This document shows, in pieces, positions 19,260-27,279 of a DNA stretch of 64,000 nt. The DNA is taken from assembly GCA_947483075.1 (NCBI GenBank), contig CANKLE010000004.1, positions 1 to 64,000 of the forward strand, read 5' to 3'. Under the pieces are notes generated by a model. The model did not search any database. It was given only the letters and a program-made list of their open reading frames with translations, and was not told the DNA's origin. Position numbers and translations under genes: made by a program. The stretch's first letter is position 1. Each line of letters begins with the position of its first letter. The DNA comes from Flavobacteriaceae bacterium. Its GTDB lineage: Bacteria > Bacteroidota > Bacteroidia > Flavobacteriales > Flavobacteriaceae.

Positions 19260-20522
19260 TTAGGTCTTCTGCTTTTTCTTCTTGGCAGCCGGAAACAAAA
19301 CATTGTTCAAAATGAGACGAAATCCCGGGGAGTTGGGATGCAAATCGAGCACGGTGGGTTCGTCGCCCACGCGGTGCTGGTAATCTTCTGGATCGTGTCC
19401 GCCGTAGAAGGTAAAAAATCCTTTTCCTTTTTGGCCGTGTATGTAACGCGCCTCTTCGTTGAGTTCGTTTTCGCCCAATACCAAGACCGAAGATTTGAGT
19501 AAAGACCGTTCAAAAGCCGTGGTTTGTCCCATGAAGCCTTTGATGAGTTGGGTGTGATTTTGGCACAACATGCTGGGAATCACGTCCCATTTGGCCGAGA
19601 AATCCATGAGGGTAAAATAATCTTTTTCAAAAGGAATAATCCGTTTTTCGGTCATGTCGATGTCAGAAAACTCATAGTGATCCGGGCGCCTGTCTAAGAT
19701 AAAATCCTTGAAGGCAAAACTTTTGTTATAATCAATTTTGGCTTGGTAGTTGGGGTCGCTTTCGTCGCCGTCAAACATGGGCTCACAAATATCTACCCCC
19801 TCTGCCGCCAAGGCAATATCAAAACTGTCGGTGGCCGAGCACATGGCAAACATGAAGCCGCCGCCAATTACAAAATCGCGAATTTTTTGAGCCACGGCCA
19901 ATTTTTCTTCCGAGACTTTGGCATAGCCCAGTTGTGCGGCCAAGGCTTCGGCCTCTTTCTTTTGTTCGATGTACCAGGGCGCATTGCGGTAGGCCCCATA
20001 GAATTTTCCGTATTGGCCCGAAAAATCTTCGTGGTGCAAATGCAGCCAATCGTACAACAGCAATTGGTCAGACAGCACCTCAGCATCATATATTGGAGTA
20101 AACGGAATTTCGGCATAGGTGAGCACCATGGTTACCGCATCGTCCCAAGGCTGTTTGCCTTTGGGTGTATACACGGCCACTTTGGGGGCTTTTTCGAGCA
20201 CCACGGTTTCCATGTTTTGCGAAGGACTCGAAATTTCTTCCAAAATCTGGTTGGCTTCGGCATCAGACAAGAGCTCAAAACTCACCCCGCGAATTTGGCA
20301 TTCTTTGCGAATATCGGGTGAATCGGGCAACAAGAATGATCCGCCGCGGTAATTGAGCAACCAACTGGCTTTGTATTGTTTGTCCAAACACCAATAAGTT
20401 ATCCCGTAGGCCTTGAGGTGATTCTTTTGCGAGGTCTCGTCCATGGGCAACAAGATGAAGTTGGCCTTTGCGGACAAGGAGATGAGCAAGAGAAAAAGGA
20501 ATAGTGAATTTTTGTTGAACAT
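19260..20522 (-). CDS. Exported GATase/ThuA-like protein, often labelled asparagine synthetase B
   Basis: A 420-residue protein with a signal peptide (1-20, MFNKNSLFLFLLLISLSAKA). Similar flavobacterial proteins are often named asparagine synthetase B, but that is doubtful. There is no Cys at position 2, which AsnB needs as glutaminase nucleophile, no SGGxDS ATP-pyrophosphatase motif, and the protein is exported. What can be seen is the pattern of ThuA or class I amidotransferase-like folds: IRDFVIGGGFMFAMCSATDS near 215-235 and FYGGHDPEDY near 375, with a C-terminal SPGFRLILNNVLF segment. The substrate is unknown. It is transcribed alone on the minus strand between the giant gene and the ParDE pair. 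Confidence 0.6.
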   Translation of the reverse strand: MFNKNSLFLFLLLISLSAKANFILLPMDETSQKNHLKAYGITYWCLDKQYKASWLLNYRGGSFLLPDSPDIRKECQIRGVSFELLSDAEANQILEEISSPSQNMETVVLEKAPKVAVYTPKGKQPWDDAVTMVLTYAEIPFTPIYDAEVLSDQLLLYDWLHLHHEDFSGQYGKFYGAYRNAPWYIEQKKEAEALAAQLGYAKVSEEKLAVAQKIRDFVIGGGFMFAMCSATDSFDIALAAEGVDICEPMFDGDESDPNYQAKIDYNKSFAFKDFILDRRPDHYEFSDIDMTEKRIIPFEKDYFTLMDFSAKWDVIPSMLCQNHTQLIKGFMGQTTAFERSLLKSSVLVLGENELNEEARYIHGQKGKGFFTFYGGHDPEDYQHRVGDEPTVLDLHPNSPGFRLILNNVLFPAAKKKKQKT

Positions 20523-20552
20523 AGGTTTGGAGATGAGAAACTAGTAGACTGA

Positions 20553-20573
20553 GAGATTAGAGATTAGAGATTT
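20553..20573. repeat. Tandem 7-base word array (GAGATTA)
   Basis: Three units GAGATTA, GAGATTA, GAGATTT in exact register lie between the gene at 19260-20522 and the toxin gene, overlapping the last bases of the toxin reading frame. Confidence 0.6.
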
Positions 20574-20862
20574 ATAACTGATTTTCTACATCCATTCTTT
20601 CGTGCAGTATTCTTATAATTTCTAATTCAGTTGATTGGTTTATTCGGTAAAAAATGAAATGTGATTTTACTTTTGTTCGCCAATATCCTGTTCTAATGTG
20701 ATCGAAATTGAAACCAGAGTTTGGCTTTAAGCAAAGGTATTCCATTTCATCAATCAGCAAATTAAGATACCGGTCGGCTTGATCTACCGACCAATTTTTA
20801 AGGGTATAAAGCCAAATGTGTTCTAAATCATTTTGGGCTTCTTTACTTACTTTATAGTTCAT
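20572..20862 (-). CDS. parE: Type II toxin, RelE/ParE family
   Basis: A 96-residue protein of the ParE branch of the RelE/ParE fold. It begins MNYKVSKEAQNDLEHIWLYT and has the typical ParE segments WSVDQADRYL, LIDEMEYLC, GYWRTKVKSHFIFYRI and ends with IRILHERMDVENQL, the usual ParE C-terminus. ParE toxins poison DNA gyrase, while RelE toxins cut mRNA; the close ParE pattern and ParD partner favour the gyrase role. The start overlaps the end of the antitoxin gene by 11 bases, so the pair is translated from one message. Confidence 0.88.
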   Translation of the reverse strand: MNYKVSKEAQNDLEHIWLYTLKNWSVDQADRYLNLLIDEMEYLCLKPNSGFNFDHIRTGYWRTKVKSHFIFYRINQSTELEIIRILHERMDVENQL

Positions 20863-21106
20863 TCTTGAGCTGTCTATCTTTCAAGCTCTTCAAAAATGAC
20901 TCCCGATTAAAATCTTTTACAAAACCCGATTTTTCTCCTTTAATCAGTTCATTGATGAGCTGTGCTTTTTTGGTTTCTTCCTGTTCAAATAGGCGCAAAG
21001 CCGCTCGAACAACTTCACTGGCCGAAGAAAACTTTCCGGTATTGACTTGTCCGTTAATAAACGAATCAAAATAGTCGCCGAGTAAAATGGAGGTATTTTT
21101 TGCCAT
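20852..21106 (-). CDS. parD: Antitoxin, ParD family (ribbon-helix-helix)
   Basis: An 84-residue antitoxin. The N-terminal part (NTSILLGDYFDSFINGQVNTGKFSSASEVVRAALRLFE) is a standard ParD ribbon-helix-helix DNA-binding domain with the SASEVVRAALRL motif, and the charged C-terminal half should wrap the toxin. It is upstream of and overlaps parE by 11 bases. Such antitoxins repress their own promoter, and a palindrome overlapping the -7 box directly upstream fits that. Confidence 0.9.
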   Translation of the reverse strand: MAKNTSILLGDYFDSFINGQVNTGKFSSASEVVRAALRLFEQEETKKAQLINELIKGEKSGFVKDFNRESFLKSLKDRQLKNEL

Positions 21107-21123
21107 ACTGTAATTTTTTATTT

Positions 21124-21145
21124 CAAAAATACCAATTTATGGTAT
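21124..21145 (-). promoter_or_regulatory. parDE promoter with overlapping operator
   Basis: On the minus strand the -7 element TATTTTTG (21124-21131) overlaps the inverted repeat ATACC (21129-21133) / GGTAT (21141-21145). A ParD dimer bound here would block initiation, which is the usual autoregulation of such pairs. Confidence 0.6.
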
Positions 21146-21184
21146 ATCACAAAACGGAACTTTCGTTTTTTTTAGTGCTAATCG

Positions 21185-22729
21185 CTAAAACGGCACTTCG
21201 CTGTCGTCAAACGAATTCATGGCACTGCCAAAAGCTTCATTGGCCGAAGGCAGATTCTTGGTCGTAAACGGATTGTCGTCGCGGTTCATCTTGGAGGGCA
21301 AATCGTCATACGCACCGCCAAATTCATCCAAGTTGTCAAATTTACCCAAATTGCCCACAAACTTCAATCGGATATTTTCGAGCGAACCGTTCCGGTGTTT
21401 GGCAATGATAAACTCGGCTTGGCCGGCAGTAGGCGTGGCGCCTTCGTCATCCCATTCGTCAATTTTATAGTATTCGGGACGGTAAATAAACGACACGATA
21501 TCGGCATCTTGCTCAATCGCTCCCGACTCCCTCAAATCTGATAATAAAGGGCGTTTGCTGGTTCCGCGGGTTTCGACCGCACGCGACAACTGCGACAAAG
21601 CAATTACCGGCACGCTCAATTCTTTGGCCAAGGCTTTCAGGTTTCGGGAAATGGTCGAGATTTCTTGCTCCCGGTTCCCTCCTCCTTTGCCGTTGCTTCC
21701 GCCGGCGGTCATCAGCTGCAAATAATCGACGACAATCAATTTGATGCCGTGTTGCGAAGCTAATCGACGGGACTTGGCCCGCAAATCAAAAATCGAAAGC
21801 GAAGGCGTATCGTCTATAAATAAAGGGGCTTTTTCTAAATTTTTTACCTTGATGCTCAGCTGCTCCCACTCGTGTTTTTCTAATTTTCCGGTTCTGAGTT
21901 TCTCGGATGACAAACCGGTTTCTGACGAAATTAAACGGGTGATGAGCTGCACCGAAGACATCTCTAAGGAGAACAAGGCCACCGGATGTCCATAATCAAT
22001 GGCAATGTTTCTGGCCATCGACAATACAAAAGCGGTTTTACCCATACCCGGACGCGCCGCAATAATAATTAAATCAGAAGGCTGCCAGCCCGAGGTGATT
22101 TTATCGAGTTTTTCAAAGCCAGTCGCAATTCCGCTCAAGCCTTCTTTGCTGGCAATTTCTTCGATGCGTTTTTTGGCTTGTAAGACCAAACTTTGCGCCG
22201 TCTCTGAGCTGCGTTTTATATTTCCTTGGGTTACTTCGTACAAGCGCGATTCGGCTTTGTCGAGCAAATCAAATACGTCGGTGGTTTCGTCGTAGGATTC
22301 TTCGATGATCTCGGACGAAATTTTAATCAAACTGCGCTGAATGTATTTCTGTAAAATAATTCGAGAGTGAAACTCAATGTGCGCCGAAGATGATATTTTT
22401 TGGGTGAGTTGTATTAAATAGTAATCGCCTCCGGCCAATTCTAAGGTGCCGTTTTTGCGCAATTGTGCCGAAACGGTGAGCAAATCGATGGGTTGTGTAT
22501 CGGTAAACAATTGCACAATCGCTTCAAAAATATGGCGGTGCCCGTCTTTATAAAACGCATCGGGTTGTAGGATATCAATTACATCATCAACCCCTTTTTT
22601 ATCAATCATCATCGCACCCAGCACGGCTTCTTCTAGGTCCAAAACCTGTGGAGGCAATTTTCCTTTTTCGAGATTTATTATTGACGTTTTTTCGAGTCGT
22701 TGCGGGTTGGTGTTTCGTGCATTTTCCAT
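21185..22729 (-). CDS. dnaB: Replicative DNA helicase DnaB
   Basis: The hexameric helicase that unwinds DNA at the replication fork. At 514 residues it has the N-terminal DnaB domain (PQVLDLEEAVLGAMMID, about 27-130), a linker, and a RecA-like motor with Walker A in AARPGMGKTA (about 222-231), Walker B in LIVVDYLQLM, and the arginine-finger region SDLRESGAIEQDAD. No intein interrupts the motor domain, although DnaB is a common intein host. An extra acidic tail after about residue 455 ends in FDDSEVPF, which looks like the tip of SSB (DDDIPF). It stands alone, with the accA terminator upstream. Confidence 0.96.
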   Translation of the reverse strand: MENARNTNPQRLEKTSIINLEKGKLPPQVLDLEEAVLGAMMIDKKGVDDVIDILQPDAFYKDGHRHIFEAIVQLFTDTQPIDLLTVSAQLRKNGTLELAGGDYYLIQLTQKISSSAHIEFHSRIILQKYIQRSLIKISSEIIEESYDETTDVFDLLDKAESRLYEVTQGNIKRSSETAQSLVLQAKKRIEEIASKEGLSGIATGFEKLDKITSGWQPSDLIIIAARPGMGKTAFVLSMARNIAIDYGHPVALFSLEMSSVQLITRLISSETGLSSEKLRTGKLEKHEWEQLSIKVKNLEKAPLFIDDTPSLSIFDLRAKSRRLASQHGIKLIVVDYLQLMTAGGSNGKGGGNREQEISTISRNLKALAKELSVPVIALSQLSRAVETRGTSKRPLLSDLRESGAIEQDADIVSFIYRPEYYKIDEWDDEGATPTAGQAEFIIAKHRNGSLENIRLKFVGNLGKFDNLDEFGGAYDDLPSKMNRDDNPFTTKNLPSANEAFGSAMNSFDDSEVPF

Positions 22730-22817
22730 AAGGCTAAAATAGGCATTAAAAAGGCAAAGGGAGAAAGTAGTTATAAAAGGCGGCTGTTCATAAACTGGCT
22801 ATTTTTGTTTATAAGTC

Positions 22818-22858
22818 AAAAAAAATCCGAAGCAGTTACGTTTCGGATTTGTTTTTTT
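22818..22858 (-). terminator. accA terminator
   Basis: On the minus strand AAATCCGAA pairs with TTCGGATTT around a 9-base loop and is followed by a run of T. It lies just after the accA stop and before dnaB. Confidence 0.85.
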
Positions 22859-22874
22859 GGGCTATTGCTGATTC

Positions 22875-23828
22875 TTACTCATTGAATTCACCCATTTTAC
22901 TGTATTTATCCATTCGTTGCGCTACCAATTCGGTTGTTGATAAATCTTTTAATTCGTTGTATCCTTTCATGATGTACTGCTGTACGGTTTTGAAAGTCGT
23001 CTCGCGATCGTAATGCGCACCACCCAAGGGTTCTGGAATTATGTCGTCGACCAATTTTTGTTTTTTCATATCCGACGAGGTCAATTTTAAGGCGTCGGCG
23101 GCTTGTTCTTTGTATTCCCAACTTTTCCATAAAATAGACGAACAAGATTCGGGTGAAATTACCGAATACCAGGTATTTTCCATCATGTACACGCGGTCGC
23201 CCACGCCTATACCCAAGGCACCTCCTGAGGCTCCTTCGCCCACAATCACTGCAATAATTGGTGTTTTCAAGCGAACCATTTCGAAGATATTGCGCGCAAT
23301 GGCTTCTCCTTGTCCACGTTCTTCGGCCTCCAAACCAGGATAGGCTCCGGGAGTGTCTATTAAAGTTAATACGGGAATGTTAAATTTCTCGGCCATTTTC
23401 ATCAAACGCAAAGCCTTGCGGTAGCCTTCGGGGTTGGCCATCCCGAAGTTTCGGTACTGACGAGTTTTGGTATTGTATCCTTTTTGTTGACCTACAATCA
23501 TAAACGATTGGCCGTCAATTTTTCCTAAACCACCAACCATGGCTTTGTCGTCTTTAAAGTTACGATCGCCAAATAATTCGAGGAAGGTATCGCCGCACAA
23601 GGCATTGATGTGGTCCATGGTATAAGGACGATTGGGGTGACGCGACAATTGCACACGTTGCCAAGCGGTAAGGTTCTTGTAGATTTTACGTTTGGTTTCT
23701 TCTAACTTTTTTTCGATTTGCTTGCAAGTAGTCGTAACGTCTACGTCTGATTCTTGGCCAATAATCTCGCATTTGTCTAACTGGTCTTCCAGTTCTTTTA
23801 TCGGAAGCTCAAAATCTAAATATTCCAT
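22875..23828 (-). CDS. accA: Acetyl-CoA carboxylase carboxyltransferase subunit alpha
   Basis: Transfers the carboxyl group from biotin-BCCP to acetyl-CoA, the first step of fatty acid synthesis, together with AccD. The 317 residues match the family. The crotonase-fold core contains [25 protein letters not shown] and [15 protein letters not shown], which form the acetyl-CoA site. As usual for AccA there is no zinc ribbon; that belongs to AccD, which is not in the window. It is a single gene with its own promoter and terminator. Confidence 0.97.
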   Translation of the reverse strand: MEYLDFELPIKELEDQLDKCEIIGQESDVDVTTTCKQIEKKLEETKRKIYKNLTAWQRVQLSRHPNRPYTMDHINALCGDTFLELFGDRNFKDDKAMVGGLGKIDGQSFMIVGQQKGYNTKTRQYRNFGMANPEGYRKALRLMKMAEKFNIPVLTLIDTPGAYPGLEAEERGQGEAIARNIFEMVRLKTPIIAVIVGEGASGGALGIGVGDRVYMMENTWYSVISPESCSSILWKSWEYKEQAADALKLTSSDMKKQKLVDDIIPEPLGGAHYDRETTFKTVQQYIMKGYNELKDLSTTELVAQRMDKYSKMGEFNE

Positions 23829-23862
23829 AGGATTTGTGCGTAAGTGTTATTTTTTGGAAGGG

Positions 23863-23870
23863 CAAATATA
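23863..23870 (-). promoter_or_regulatory. accA promoter (-7 box)
   Basis: TATATTTG on the minus strand, ending 35 bases before the accA ATG. No clear -33 TTTG was found at the expected distance. Confidence 0.5.
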
Positions 23871-23936
23871 AAATTTTATCTAGTTATACTCCTATTTTTT
23901 TACGCTAAGTTTACCTTGACTTAACCCCAAGTTTTG

Positions 23937-24812
23937 TTATTTTTTTATTTTTTTCACAACCGCATTCCCCACTACCGTAAGCAAAATGAGACTGGCTCCA
24001 AGGTAAAATGGGCCACTCATTTTTTCTTTGTCATCAAAAATTAGCAAGGCCAAAATGATGCCGTATATGGGCTCTAAATTGATGGTGAGCATGACCGTAA
24101 AGGGCGATAAATACTGCATGATTTTTACCGAATTGATCAAGGCATAAGCCGTGCAAATAGAGCTCAAAATCCCTAAATACAACCAATCCGATCCAGATAT
24201 AGAAAAGAAGGTTGGAGTGAAAGCACGGCTAACCCAAAGCAACAACGAGAAAAAACCCACGCCGCCCATGAGTTCATAAAACGCAATAACAGGAGCCTCG
24301 TGTTTTTGTACAAATTTGCTGTTAATCACGGCAAACAAAGCCGAAAGAAAAGCCGAGACTAAGGCCAATGCAATCCCCAATTTATATTGCAGTTCAACTT
24401 CAAAAATAATCACCAATCCCACGATTACAAGAAGCCCAAAGAACACCTCGTACCAAACGATTTTCTTTTTTTGGAGCAGCGGTTCTAATAAGGATGTAAA
24501 GAAAGCTCCGGTTGATAAACACGCCAAGGTAACCGAAATATTAGACACTTTGATGGCTTTAAAAAACGTGAACCAATGCAAGGCAATGATGCAACCCGCC
24601 ACCAAAAACCGTGCGATTACTTGTGGAGAAAGCAAAAAGGGAATTTTTTTATAAACCAAATAAATCCCGATCATGGCTGCCGCCAAACTCATCCGAAACC
24701 AAACCAAAGGCAAGGCATCGAGCGAAATTAAAGCGCCCAATATGGCTGTAAAACCCCAAATAAACACAATGAGATGTAAATGCAGGTAACTTCTGTAGTT
24801 ATCGTTTGGCAT
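23937..24812 (-). CDS. EamA/DMT-family membrane transporter
   Basis: A membrane protein of the drug/metabolite transporter superfamily with about ten hydrophobic segments in two EamA repeats (first WGFTAILGALISLDALPLVWFR, second starting near LALVSAFLSALFAVINSK). The substrate is unknown. The frame is open further upstream to 24929, but the start is placed at 24812 (MPNDNYRSYL): the extra residues would lie inside the permease gene and look nothing like a DMT N-terminus. With this start the protein has 291 residues and overlaps the upstream gene by 14 bases, suggesting coupled translation in a tgt-lptG-eamA operon. Confidence 0.85.
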   Translation of the reverse strand: MPNDNYRSYLHLHLIVFIWGFTAILGALISLDALPLVWFRMSLAAAMIGIYLVYKKIPFLLSPQVIARFLVAGCIIALHWFTFFKAIKVSNISVTLACLSTGAFFTSLLEPLLQKKKIVWYEVFFGLLVIVGLVIIFEVELQYKLGIALALVSAFLSALFAVINSKFVQKHEAPVIAFYELMGGVGFFSLLLWVSRAFTPTFFSISGSDWLYLGILSSICTAYALINSVKIMQYLSPFTVMLTINLEPIYGIILALLIFDDKEKMSGPFYLGASLILLTVVGNAVVKKIKK

Positions 24813-25884
24813 TGCGCAATAAATAAACGGCCAGTATCCCAAAAAGCAAGTTGGGAATCCAAACCGAAATAATGGGGGGAATACTCGATTTCTCGGCCAA
24901 AACCCCAAATATTTTATCCAAGAACACAAAGGAGAATGCCAGCAAGATGCCGATGGCCAAGTTCATTCCCATGCCGCCACGGCGTTTCATCGAAGAAACT
25001 GCTACCGCAATGATGGTAAGAATAAAGGCCGAAATGGGAATGCTGTATTTTTTGTACAACACCACCAAATACACATTGATGTTGGCATTACCTCTCTTTT
25101 TTTCTCGGTCAATAAAGTGAATTAAATCGCCGTATTTTAAGGTTTCAGCCACATAGATCGTAGGGGTTAAATCTTCTAAATCGAAGGTGAATTTGGCATC
25201 CTTTTTGTCGGCGCGTTCGATCACATCATCATAGGGCCCAACCGTCCTTTTTACATACCCAAATAAAGTATAGGTACTGTCTTTCGGATTAAACTTAATG
25301 CGGTTGGCGGTGATTTTATAGTCGAGTTGGTCGCCGTTAAATTTTTCGAACGAGAAATTAAAAGCCGTTTTAGAGAGCGTATTAAAATTGCTCACGTAAA
25401 TAAATTCATCGGCACTAATTTGTCGGTACACATCGGTTTCGTCGCGCATTTCTTCGCGTCCGCCGCCTATTAAGTAGGTATACCGAAAGTTATTGTAGAC
25501 TTCATTGGCCTTGGGCGCCAAATACAAACCCATAATTAATGCCCCAATAGACACCAAGGTTGCGCCTATAATATACGGCCGTAAAAAGCGATTGAACGAA
25601 ATGCCCGAACTCAAAATCGCAATGATCTCGGTGTTGTTGGCCAATTTGGAGGTGAACCAAATGATCGACAAAAACAAGAAAATCGGAAACAGAAAATTGG
25701 CAAAATGTATGGTGAAATAAAAGTAATAATTGGCGATTTCCCCAAAAGGCACCTTGTTTTCGAGCATTTTATTGACCTTTTCAGAAATGTCAATCACAAT
25801 CCCGATTGGAATAAACAGCAACAACATTACGGTAAACGTAACGAGGTACCTGCGTAAAATGTATTTGTCAATGATTGTTAGCAT
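24799..25884 (-). CDS. LptF/LptG-family lipopolysaccharide export permease
   Basis: A 361-residue inner membrane protein of the YjgP/YjgQ family, which pulls lipopolysaccharide from the inner membrane with the LptB ATPase. It has three N-terminal membrane helices (IDKYILRRYLVTFTVMLLLFIP onward), a periplasmic beta-jellyroll-like region (about 130-260) and three C-terminal helices (YSIPISAFILTIIAVAV, then LAIGILLAFSFVFLDKIFG). Whether it is the F or G member cannot be decided from this copy alone; the position just after tgt fits the gene usually named LptG. It begins 3 bases after the tgt stop. Confidence 0.9.
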   Translation of the reverse strand: MLTIIDKYILRRYLVTFTVMLLLFIPIGIVIDISEKVNKMLENKVPFGEIANYYFYFTIHFANFLFPIFLFLSIIWFTSKLANNTEIIAILSSGISFNRFLRPYIIGATLVSIGALIMGLYLAPKANEVYNNFRYTYLIGGGREEMRDETDVYRQISADEFIYVSNFNTLSKTAFNFSFEKFNGDQLDYKITANRIKFNPKDSTYTLFGYVKRTVGPYDDVIERADKKDAKFTFDLEDLTPTIYVAETLKYGDLIHFIDREKKRGNANINVYLVVLYKKYSIPISAFILTIIAVAVSSMKRRGGMGMNLAIGILLAFSFVFLDKIFGVLAEKSSIPPIISVWIPNLLFGILAVYLLRNAKR

Positions 25885-25887
25885 GCC

Positions 25888-27018
25888 TTATAATCGGGGG
25901 CTCATTTGTTTCACCATGGTTTCTTTCCAGGTTCTAAAATCTCCGGCTAAGATATGTTTTCTCGCTTCACGAACCAACCACATATAAAATCCTAAATTGT
26001 GAATCGTGGCGATTTGTTTGCCCAAGTATTCGTTGGCCGCAAAGAGGTGTCGCAAATAGGCTTTCGAATATTCGCGGTCTACAAAGGTGATGCCCATTTC
26101 GTCTACAGGCGAAAAATCGGCTTCCCACTTTTTATTCTTGATGTTGATGGTGCCGTGTGCTGTAAACAACATGCCGTTTCGGGCGTTGCGCGTGGGCATT
26201 ACACAGTCAAACATATCTACGCCCAAGGCGATGTTTTCTAAAATATTGATTGGCGTTCCCACACCCATCAAATAACGGGGTTTGTCTTCGGGCAAAATGC
26301 TGCACACCACATCGGTCATCGCATACATTTCCTCAGCCGGCTCCCCTACCGAAAGACCGCCAATTGCATTGCCTTGTTGGCCCGAATTGGCAATGTACTC
26401 GGCCGATTGCATGCGCAAATCTTTGTAGGTACTTCCCTGTACAATTGGGAAAAACGTTTGTTCATACCCATATTTTACCGGTACTTTCTCCAAGTGGTTG
26501 ATGCAACGATCCAACCAACGGTGTGTCATGTGCATCGAGCGTTGGGCGTAGCGGTAATCGCAAGGATAAGGCGTACATTCGTCAAAGGCCATGATGATGT
26601 CGGCTCCAATGGTACGCTGAATTTCCATGACATTTTCGGGTGTAAAAAAATGAAGAGAGCCGTCTATGTGCGACTTGAACTTTACCCCTTCTTCCTTGAT
26701 TTTTCGATTGGCCGACAGCGAATACACTTGGTAGCCGCCCGAATCGGTCAGGATGTTTCGATCCCAATTCATGAATTTGTGCAAGCCACCCGCCTGTTCC
26801 AAAATGGCCGTTTGCGGACGCAAATACAAATGGTAGGTGTTCCCTAAAATAATATCCGGATTAATTTCTTCTTTGAGTTCGCGCTGGTGCACGCCTTTCA
26901 CCGAAGCCACCGTTCCCACGGGCATAAAAATGGGCGTTTCAATCGTCCCATGATCGGTGGTGATGGTTCCGGCACGGGCTTTAGACTGCGGATCTGTATG
27001 GAGCAACTCAAATTTCAT
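25888..27018 (-). CDS. tgt: Queuine tRNA-ribosyltransferase
   Basis: Exchanges guanine-34 for the queuosine precursor in tRNAs with GUN anticodons. The 376 residues carry the expected motifs: the base-binding DSGGYQ, the SHIDGS segment, GGLSVGEP, and the aspartates at FDECTPYP and DMFDCVMPTRNARNG. The usual C-terminal zinc ligands (CxCxxC...H) appear to be missing: the region after TRNARNGMLFTAHG runs NIKNKKWEADFSPVDEMG without the Cys cluster. This is a noticeable deviation from E. coli Tgt, possibly a lineage trait. It is the first gene of tgt-permease-EamA. Confidence 0.93.
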   Translation of the reverse strand: MKFELLHTDPQSKARAGTITTDHGTIETPIFMPVGTVASVKGVHQRELKEEINPDIILGNTYHLYLRPQTAILEQAGGLHKFMNWDRNILTDSGGYQVYSLSANRKIKEEGVKFKSHIDGSLHFFTPENVMEIQRTIGADIIMAFDECTPYPCDYRYAQRSMHMTHRWLDRCINHLEKVPVKYGYEQTFFPIVQGSTYKDLRMQSAEYIANSGQQGNAIGGLSVGEPAEEMYAMTDVVCSILPEDKPRYLMGVGTPINILENIALGVDMFDCVMPTRNARNGMLFTAHGTINIKNKKWEADFSPVDEMGITFVDREYSKAYLRHLFAANEYLGKQIATIHNLGFYMWLVREARKHILAGDFRTWKETMVKQMSPRL

Positions 27019-27038
27019 AATCGTATTTTTTGCGTGGG

Positions 27039-27046
27039 CAAAGATA
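27039..27046 (-). promoter_or_regulatory. tgt promoter (-7 box)
   Basis: TATCTTTG on the minus strand, ending 21 bases before the tgt ATG; matches TAnnTTTG exactly. Confidence 0.55.
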
Positions 27047-27087
27047 ACCGAATTCCAAAAAGCAGCGGGATAATTTATATTTTATTT

Positions 27088-27175
27088 GGGGCGTGCCCAC
27101 AAGGGTCAGGCTATCCGTTTTTATCTTTTTTCGCTGCCGCTCCAAAAGGATAACCACTGCTATCCTTCACGCAAA
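27088..27175. repeat. Dispersed hairpin element A
   Basis: A structured non-coding block. GCGTG (27091-27095) pairs with CACGC (27168-27172) as a closing stem; inside, ATCTTTTT pairs with AAAAGGAT, and alternatively AGGATA (27147-27152) pairs with TATCCT (27161-27166). The wording (GGGCGTGCCC, GGGTCAGGCTATCC, ending CACGCAAAAC) resembles a non-coding repeat I remember from intergenic regions of many flavobacterial genomes. The function is unknown. It shares a core with the element at 59938. Confidence 0.65.
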
Positions 27176-27279
27176 ACTGGAGGCAATGAACAGGAATTTA
27201 AATGCATTCTAAAATAGCCCCGACTATCATTTGGTGTAATTTTTAGTTTAAATTTGATACCCAATAAAACACCTTTCTC

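Noticed and set aside
19743-20321. A 192-residue plus-strand frame
   Set aside because: Antisense shadow of the exported GATase-like gene; no promoter, no domain, and composition matches a reverse reading.
24813-24929. Longer N-terminus for the EamA transporter
   Set aside because: It would be read inside the LptF/LptG permease gene and has no membrane or family character.
26374-26847. A 157-residue plus-strand frame inside tgt
   Set aside because: Antisense to conserved tgt codons; no independent signal.
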